From: Bacteroidales bacterium UBA3742 | GTDB taxonomy: Bacteria > Bacteroidota > Bacteroidia > Bacteroidales > Paludibacteraceae | Length of the DNA stretch: 9,562 nt | NCBI GenBank assembly: GCA_002371785.1 | Contig: DFGU01000122.1 | Span: 1,687-11,248, forward strand | Direction of reading: 5' to 3' | In this document: piece by piece, positions 5,664 through 9,562 of the stretch | How positions within the stretch are numbered: the stretch's first letter is position 1 | Layout of the letters: the number at the start of each line of letters is the position of its first letter | Program-made: the position numbers and the translations under genes | The notes under the pieces: model-generated | Seen by the model: the letters and a program-made list of their open reading frames with translations, nothing else | Databases searched by the model: none | Told to the model about the DNA's origin: nothing

Positions 5664-6465
5664 AAATGAACGGTATTATTCGTTTCAGTTTCTTGCGATT
5701 GAACTCGGCGGGGAATTCCTCCTCGTACTTATGGTAGATCGAGTTGGCACGCGGCACGAGGTTGCAGCACGAGAACCAGAAGAAGAGCAGTCCGGCCAGC
5801 GACCAGGTGAGGATAGCAAAACCGAGCCATTCGGTGATCTCGCCCAGGTAGTTGGCGCTGGTCACATAGCGGTACATACCCTTCTTGGGCAAGTAATGGT
5901 TGGTGTCGCCCGGCTTACGCAGATGGCGAATGACATGATCGGAATGCATGTTGATGATCCATCCGGTGAAGAAGATGAGCGTACCGAGGATGAAACGCGG
6001 ATCGGTGAGCCACTCGCCGGTATAGAGATGCGAATAGGTAGGATCGTTGGGCGCGATATGGAAGAGGAAGTAGCCCTGGATATACCCGTTGATCAAGTTC
6101 CAGATGACCGACATGATCATGATCGCAAACGGCATCTTGCTCTTGCCCTTCAAGAGGAAGGGGAAGACGAAGGACCGCTGGAAATAATGGAACTCGAAGA
6201 TGAGGAAGAAGACCCAATAGGGGGCATTCATCGTGACTCCGTTGTACATCGAAAACGACTTGAAGTACTCGTAGAGCACCACGAAGAAGACGGGGCACTC
6301 CATGAGCAGCCAGCCCACCTTGTTATTCATACTGGGGCCCCATTTCTCGGAACGCATCTTGCCGTAGCCGGCATCGACGAAATAGAGGGATACAAACACG
6401 ACTAGGCCTACCAAAAACATGATAAACAGCAGGTCGTAAAAGAAATCAATAGTATGTATATCCAT
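5659..6465 (-). CDS. 3-oxo-5-alpha-steroid 4-dehydrogenase (steroid 5-alpha-reductase, SRD5A family)
   Basis: A 268-residue polytopic membrane protein that matches the SRD5A family over its whole length. Key positions recalled from human SRD5A2 are present: Glu56 in GWLLMECP (active-site Glu57), Tyr94 in HYFQRSF (Tyr91), NGYIQGYF (126-133), HSDHVIRHLRKPG (174-186) and SANYLGEITEWLGFAI (203-218). The chain ends IIPFIY, very like the eukaryotic ending IPFIF. The reaction would be NADPH-dependent reduction of the 4,5 double bond of 3-oxo-delta4 steroids to 5-alpha products, in the inner membrane. It is the first gene after a good Bacteroidetes promoter and leads the OYE/SDR block. Its TAG stop starts an inverted heptamer array. 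The family is firm; a steroid or bile acid substrate is inferred, and other polyprenoid or enone lipids remain possible. Confidence 0.92.
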   Translation of the reverse strand: MDIHTIDFFYDLLFIMFLVGLVVFVSLYFVDAGYGKMRSEKWGPSMNNKVGWLLMECPVFFVVLYEYFKSFSMYNGVTMNAPYWVFFLIFEFHYFQRSFVFPFLLKGKSKMPFAIMIMSVIWNLINGYIQGYFLFHIAPNDPTYSHLYTGEWLTDPRFILGTLIFFTGWIINMHSDHVIRHLRKPGDTNHYLPKKGMYRYVTSANYLGEITEWLGFAILTWSLAGLLFFWFSCCNLVPRANSIYHKYEEEFPAEFNRKKLKRIIPFIY

Positions 6466-6497
6466 GATCGTTTATAATTTTCTCACAAAAAAGCGCA

Positions 6498-6529
6498 CAA
6501 AGTTACGAATTTTACGTTGAATATGCAAA
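6498..6529 (-). promoter_or_regulatory. Bacteroidetes-type promoter for the SRD5A-led operon
   Basis: On the minus strand TTTG (6529-6526) is followed after exactly 20 bases by TAACTTTG (6505-6498). This agrees with the Bacteroidetes primary sigma consensus of a -33 TTTG and a -7 TAnnTTTG. Transcription should begin a few bases further on, near 6490, leaving a leader of roughly 25 bases before the ATG at 6465. The 70-base gap 6466-6535 is AT-rich and is the only intergenic region here with such a promoter. No Shine-Dalgarno sequence is visible before the ATG. Confidence 0.75.
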
Positions 6530-6546
6530 AAAAACTTATGTTTTTT
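6529..6546 (-). terminator. Possible weak A/U-rich terminator at the EamA stop
   Basis: On the minus strand AAAAAAC, a four-base loop ATAA and GTTTTTT can pair as a 7-base stem followed by further T residues, across the EamA stop codon. It lies just upstream of the SRD5A promoter, where an operon end would be expected. The stem has only one G-C pair, so strength is doubtful and the call rests mainly on position. Confidence 0.35.
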
Positions 6547-7483
6547 CGGTTTTTTCTCGTTTTTGGCATATAAACAGTCCAAAAATGATCAGCGCCATGC
6601 CCATCCACTTGCCCCAAGGCAACATTTCGTGGAAGAAGAGAAGCATCCATAGGGCGGTGAAAGCGGGACGGATATTGTTGAACGCATTGGCTTGGGTCAC
6701 CCCCACCCGACGCAGGGCAAAGCAGAAGAGGATGAAGGCGATCACAGAGGCGAACACCGTCAGATAGGCCACACACCAAAGTGCCACCTGCACTTCGGAA
6801 TTGGAGATTGCAGATTGGAGATTGGAGATTGCTTCCGGTCCCTCCTTAAACCACCATATGGGGATAAAGAAGAGCAGACTGATCAGCTGGGCATAGAAGA
6901 TGAAGCTGAGGGAGGTGTAATAAGCCGGTACTTTGCGCATCATGATGGAGTCGATGACGGCAGCCGAGACGGCCAAGAAAGCCAGCAGCACACCCCAATA
7001 ACTACCGATAGAATAGTTGCTACTACCCACCAAGGAGAGGGCAAAGACGCCAGCCGTAGAGACGAGGATACCGATAATATTGTACCTGGTGACCCGTTCG
7101 CGCAGCAGTACCGCAGCAAAGAGCGGACTGAGCAGCGGCGAGGTGGAGAGCAGGGTCTCGGCTATCGTAGGACTATTGAGCGCATCGTAGGCAAAGGTCT
7201 CGAGCATGTAATAGAGAAAGGGTTGGCAGAAGCCGGCGATCAGGAAAAGCGGAATATCTTTTCGCTCCAGTTTCTGCAGGCACAAGAGCGGACTCTTGCG
7301 ACAGATAAGACCGATCAGGAGCATGAGCAGCACCGACGGCACGAAGCGCAGGATGATGAGCGTGAACGGCGGCAGTACGGCCAGGGCATGCTTGATCGCA
7401 ATGCCGCTCACCGACCAGATGATCATCGAGGCGATCAGAGCGATGATGGCCACGTATTGTGTGTGATTCCGGCTAAGCGACAT
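6536..7483 (-). CDS. EamA/DMT-family membrane transporter
   Basis: A 315-residue inner-membrane protein of the drug/metabolite transporter superfamily, probably exporting a small metabolite; the substrate cannot be told. Two EamA-like halves with about ten hydrophobic segments are visible. The first half has ASMIIWSVSGIAIKHAL and LPPFTLIILRF, the middle has AETLLSTSPLLSPLFAAVLLRE, and the second half has GVTQANAFNNIRPAFTALW. The open frame extends upstream to 7645, but I chose ATG at 7483 because it places about ten residues before the first helix as is usual, and the extension is only the acyltransferase gene read out of frame. It overlaps the acyltransferase by 49 bases. A loop at residues 217-229 (AISNLQSAISNSE) is made by a heptamer array. 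The basic tail KREKTEKT is low complexity. Confidence 0.87.
   Translation of the reverse strand: MSLSRNHTQYVAIIALIASMIIWSVSGIAIKHALAVLPPFTLIILRFVPSVLLMLLIGLICRKSPLLCLQKLERKDIPLFLIAGFCQPFLYYMLETFAYDALNSPTIAETLLSTSPLLSPLFAAVLLRERVTRYNIIGILVSTAGVFALSLVGSSNYSIGSYWGVLLAFLAVSAAVIDSIMMRKVPAYYTSLSFIFYAQLISLLFFIPIWWFKEGPEAISNLQSAISNSEVQVALWCVAYLTVFASVIAFILFCFALRRVGVTQANAFNNIRPAFTALWMLLFFHEMLPWGKWMGMALIIFGLFICQKREKTEKT
6797..6831. repeat. CAATCTC heptamer array inside the EamA transporter gene
   Basis: Five plus-strand units: GGAATTG, GAGATTG, CAGATTG, GAGATTG, GAGATTG. They encode the polar loop AISNLQSAISNSE between two membrane segments. Confidence 0.88.
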
Positions 7484-8325
7484 ACAGCAGCATGGGTTTC
7501 GTTTAACAGACGTTCGGTCTCCTCGCCACGCGGACGGGAGGTATCGGGATAGATAGGACGACCGATGATGACCTGGGTCAGGGGTTCTTCCTTGGGTCCG
7601 AAGAGGCGCCAGAGGCCAGTGCGGGGACGGTAGCTGACAGCACAAGGCAGGATGGGTTTACGGTACTTATAGGCCATGGTGAAAGCACCTTTCTGGAAGG
7701 GTCGCAGGGGTTTGTACCAGTCCCAGCGTTTGGCCTCGGGAAAGATATGAAACCAGTAGCCCAGTTGATCGTACGCATCGAAGGCGGCATTGAAGGCCTT
7801 CATGGCGCTCAGTCCCTCCTTGGCATCCGGGATAGGTATGCCGCCGATGATGCGCAGGTAGCGCTGGTCGCGCGTTCGGAAATTAGGAGCAAACATCGGT
7901 ATGCGGGTATGGGACGACGGGCGGAGGGCGGTGAAGACAGAGGCGCAGTCGTGGCGATAACAGTGGTTGGCCACCGTGATCGCCCCCCGGCTGAGGTCGA
8001 ACTGCCGGAGCCAACGGCGTACCGGCCAGGCGCAACGATGCCAACGGGTCTCGTCCTCGGTGCGCCAACGCAGACCGTAGCGCAGGCGCAGTACCAGACC
8101 GAGGATAGGTCGTACGACATGGTAGCCGTACCACACACGCAGTCGGTTAGGGAGCGACAGATCGAAATAGGGATAGTCGGCATCCACGGCCGGGAAGTCA
8201 CGGTCATACACCGGCTTGTACAGGCCGACGTAGGGATCGTCCTCGGGGTAGTCGGTGCGCACGGGCGGCACGTAGGTGCCGGGAGTCAGTTGCAGATCTT
8301 GATATCGTTTGTTCATAATGTTCAT
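7435..8325 (-). CDS. PlsC-like lysophospholipid acyltransferase family protein
   Basis: A 296-residue protein with glycerolipid acyltransferase motifs: NHCYRHD (120-126), fitting NHx4D with His121 and Asp126, and FPEAKRWDW (195-203), matching the FPEG substrate block with Ala in place of Gly. PILPCAVSY (224-232) fits the last conserved block. It would transfer acyl chains to lysophospholipid or a related acceptor at the inner membrane. The first 60 residues are an unusual acidic, Tyr/Pro-rich region (VRTDYPEDDPYVGLYKPVYD) without a membrane helix. The start may be ATG at 8325 or the one at 8316; both lie in a 9-base duplication, so MNIMNK is partly repeat-derived. The gene follows HAD by 30 bases of octamer repeat and overlaps EamA by 49 bases. 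Confidence 0.85.
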   Translation of the reverse strand: MNIMNKRYQDLQLTPGTYVPPVRTDYPEDDPYVGLYKPVYDRDFPAVDADYPYFDLSLPNRLRVWYGYHVVRPILGLVLRLRYGLRWRTEDETRWHRCAWPVRRWLRQFDLSRGAITVANHCYRHDCASVFTALRPSSHTRIPMFAPNFRTRDQRYLRIIGGIPIPDAKEGLSAMKAFNAAFDAYDQLGYWFHIFPEAKRWDWYKPLRPFQKGAFTMAYKYRKPILPCAVSYRPRTGLWRLFGPKEEPLTQVIIGRPIYPDTSRPRGEETERLLNETHAAVCRLAGITHNTWPSSL

Positions 8326-8368
8326 AATGTTCTAGTGTTCTAGTGAACTAGTGGACTAGTTGACTAGC
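8314..8368. repeat. CTAG octamer array and 9-base duplication at the HAD/acyltransferase junction
   Basis: Plus-strand octamers GTTCTAGT, GTTCTAGT, GAACTAGT, GGACTAGT, TGACTAGC span 8329-8368, next to a tandem 9-base unit CATAATGTT (8314-8331). The HAD stop TAG lies in the array and the duplication supplies two ATG codons for the acyltransferase. CTAG is its own reverse complement, so every unit has TAG on both strands. Confidence 0.88.
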
Positions 8369-8898
8369 ATAAATTTAGCGCCTACGAGTCGGGCGGTCTC
8401 GCCGTCGGTGTCTTCGCGGTCGCCCACGAAAAGCGTGGTATCGGGCTCGGCATGCAGCATACTGAGCAGCTTCATCGCCGCCTCGCGGGAGGGCTTGCGA
8501 GCGCCGAGCGTAGGTGAGTCGATGAGCAGCGCAAACTGCCGGGCATCGATCCCAAGCACCCGGAGTTTCTCGGGAACGAAAGCGTAGTCGGAATAGACAG
8601 CCATGGGAATCTGTTTGCGACGACACTCAGAAATGAGTCGCAGCACCTCTTCGCGCACCGAACAGCCCTCACCTATCATTCGGACCATCGTGGGCAGATA
8701 GATACGACGGTACCAGCGGGTACGGACCACCCATCGCCAGCAGCGACCATGGGCCAGGCGATCGACCGCCAGCAGCGGCAACGACCACCAGAGGCGACGC
8801 ACCATACGGCGGGCCAGGCCACGCTTATTGTACAGCGTTCCGTCCAGATCCAGTACGACGTTCTTGACGCCGTTTAGCACGCGCTTTTCGTCGATCAT
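8356..8898 (-). CDS. HAD-family hydrolase
   Basis: A 180-residue haloacid dehalogenase superfamily phosphatase. Motif I is DLDGTLY (17-23) with nucleophile Asp17 and Asp19. Motif II is YSDY (102-105), the motif III lysine is Lys135 in ARKPS, and motif IV is VGDREDTDGETA (158-169). Residues 27-75 form a short Arg- and Trp-rich helical cap. The substrate is unknown. The start at 8898 overlaps the GH3 gene by 74 bases; GTG at residue 7 (8880) is an alternative but does not remove the overlap. The last residues MLVN and the TAG stop come from a CTAG-containing octamer array, so the C-terminus is repeat-encoded. Its place between GH3 and an acyltransferase hints at acyl or phospholipid metabolism. 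Confidence 0.87.
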   Translation of the reverse strand: MIDEKRVLNGVKNVVLDLDGTLYNKRGLARRMVRRLWWSLPLLAVDRLAHGRCWRWVVRTRWYRRIYLPTMVRMIGEGCSVREEVLRLISECRRKQIPMAVYSDYAFVPEKLRVLGIDARQFALLIDSPTLGARKPSREAAMKLLSMLHAEPDTTLFVGDREDTDGETARLVGAKFMLVN

Positions 8899-9562
8899 CG
8901 ATTCGGTTGGCTCTATTGATCACTCCCTCACTGAGGCGGTCGAAGCGGCTCTCCCAGCGCTGGAGCATATTAAACTTAGTGCGGCGTTTCTCGTCCTGCA
9001 TGAGCAGGTTGAACTTAAACTGACCGTCACGGAAACCGTCCTTGAGGCAAGCGGCCTTGAAGCGGGCATAGGCATTGCTGAGCAGCAGGTGGGCCTGGGG
9101 TTCGGCCAGTCGGAAGGACTTACGCTTGGATTCGTACTCAAGGTTGATATGTTGCAGTTTTTCGTCCACCACCTTGGCAAAGGCATCGGCCTGCTCCTGG
9201 GTGACGGCTTCGTCCTGGAACTCGAAGTAGAAGTGGTAGCGCGACTGCTCGACATCGGCAAAGCCCACGAAGAACTTGGTCGGTATGCCGGTCTGCTCCT
9301 CGGCCTGATGAACGGCCTCGATGAACTGGGGTTCGTAGAGCTTCTCGCCCGTCATGGAGACGATACCGTTGACCTTGGAGATCATATGGACGGTAGGCGT
9401 ATTGTAGTAGTAGCCGCCCACCTCGACGAGGTCGTTCATATTGTAGCGATACAGGCCGGAATAGGTCGTCACGTACGCGCAATAGCGTTTGCCCAGCTCC
9501 AGTTGGTCGATCTGCAGGAAGTGCTTGCGCGGGCTGTCCAGTTCGCTCTCCTCGACAAACTC
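8825..9562 (-). CDS. GH3 auxin-responsive promoter family protein, C-terminal part (runs off the window)
   Basis: The last 245 residues of a GH3 protein whose N-terminus lies beyond the right edge; the frame is open to base 9562 and reads EFVEESELDSP there. GH3 enzymes are ANL-type acyl-adenylating amido synthetases; bacterial members have no settled substrate. The diagnostic block is GKRYCAYVTTYSGLYRYNMN with DLVEVGGYYYNTP after it, then SMTGEKLYE. The usual Gly-Asp pair in that block is Asn-Asp here. An internal GTG at 9472 is not a true start. The C-terminus ends in an Arg-rich tail (NRIDDRRKARAKRRQERR) that overlaps the HAD gene by 74 bases. I do not see the basic KVPRL-type ending I would expect from Bacteroides homologues. 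Confidence 0.85.
   Translation of the reverse strand, partial: EFVEESELDSPRKHFLQIDQLELGKRYCAYVTTYSGLYRYNMNDLVEVGGYYYNTPTVHMISKVNGIVSMTGEKLYEPQFIEAVHQAEEQTGIPTKFFVGFADVEQSRYHFYFEFQDEAVTQEQADAFAKVVDEKLQHINLEYESKRKSFRLAEPQAHLLLSNAYARFKAACLKDGFRDGQFKFNLLMQDEKRRTKFNMLQRWESRFDRLSEGVINRANRIDDRRKARAKRRQERRTGSGRNAVQ

Noticed and set aside
6483..6779. Minus-strand open frame of 98 codons over the EamA 3' end and promoter gap
   Set aside because: It overlaps the EamA gene in another frame, crosses the promoter region and has low-complexity content.
7484..7645. Upstream extension of the EamA frame
   Set aside because: It lies wholly within the acyltransferase gene and gives a Pro/Arg/Ser-rich non-membrane peptide; the ATG at 7483 fits the family.

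Overview
The window looks like a chromosomal segment of a Bacteroidales bacterium. Four things point there: a DUF6029-type outer-membrane barrel protein next to a TlpA-like thioredoxin, a bacterial GH3 protein, a four-helix bundle protein of the 23S rRNA intervening-sequence family, and a promoter with the Bacteroidetes form TTTG-N20-TAACTTTG. No Shine-Dalgarno sequence is obvious at any start I checked. All eleven genes I accept lie on the minus strand, so transcription runs from high to low coordinates. No rRNA, tRNA, CRISPR array, transposase or phage gene was seen.

In transcription order there are two blocks. The first block runs from the right edge down to about 6536: a GH3 protein entering from the right edge, a HAD hydrolase, a PlsC-like acyltransferase and an EamA transporter. 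These genes overlap or are about 30 bases apart, so they probably form one operon. A promoter at 6498-6529 then opens the second block: a steroid 5-alpha-reductase homologue (SRD5A family), a small AT-rich four-helix bundle gene, an Old Yellow Enzyme flavoprotein, two paralogous short-chain dehydrogenases, a secreted thioredoxin and a DUF6029 barrel.

A membrane SRD5A homologue that keeps the catalytic Glu and Tyr positions, an OYE ene-reductase and two hydroxysteroid-dehydrogenase-like SDRs in one transcription unit suggest reductive metabolism of 3-oxo-delta4 steroids or bile acids. That pathway is an inference; the family assignments are much firmer.

The most unusual feature is a set of very short tandem repeats with units of 7 or 8 bases. 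They fill gene junctions and also occur inside genes. At least five unit families are present (coding strand): CGACYAA, CTTTCAC, CAATCTC, TGTGAAAA and NNNACTAG. Six genes (DUF6029, both SDRs, OYE, SRD5A and HAD) have their stop codon inside a repeat unit. Two junctions have exactly the same 29-base layout of four heptamers plus a T before the next ATG. In the CGACYAA family, the T form carries a stop on both strands and so closes all six frames over three units, while the C form is open in all six frames. The T form sits in the junctions and the C form inside the OYE gene. The repeats also encode the hydrophobic core of the DUF6029 signal peptide and a loop of the EamA transporter.
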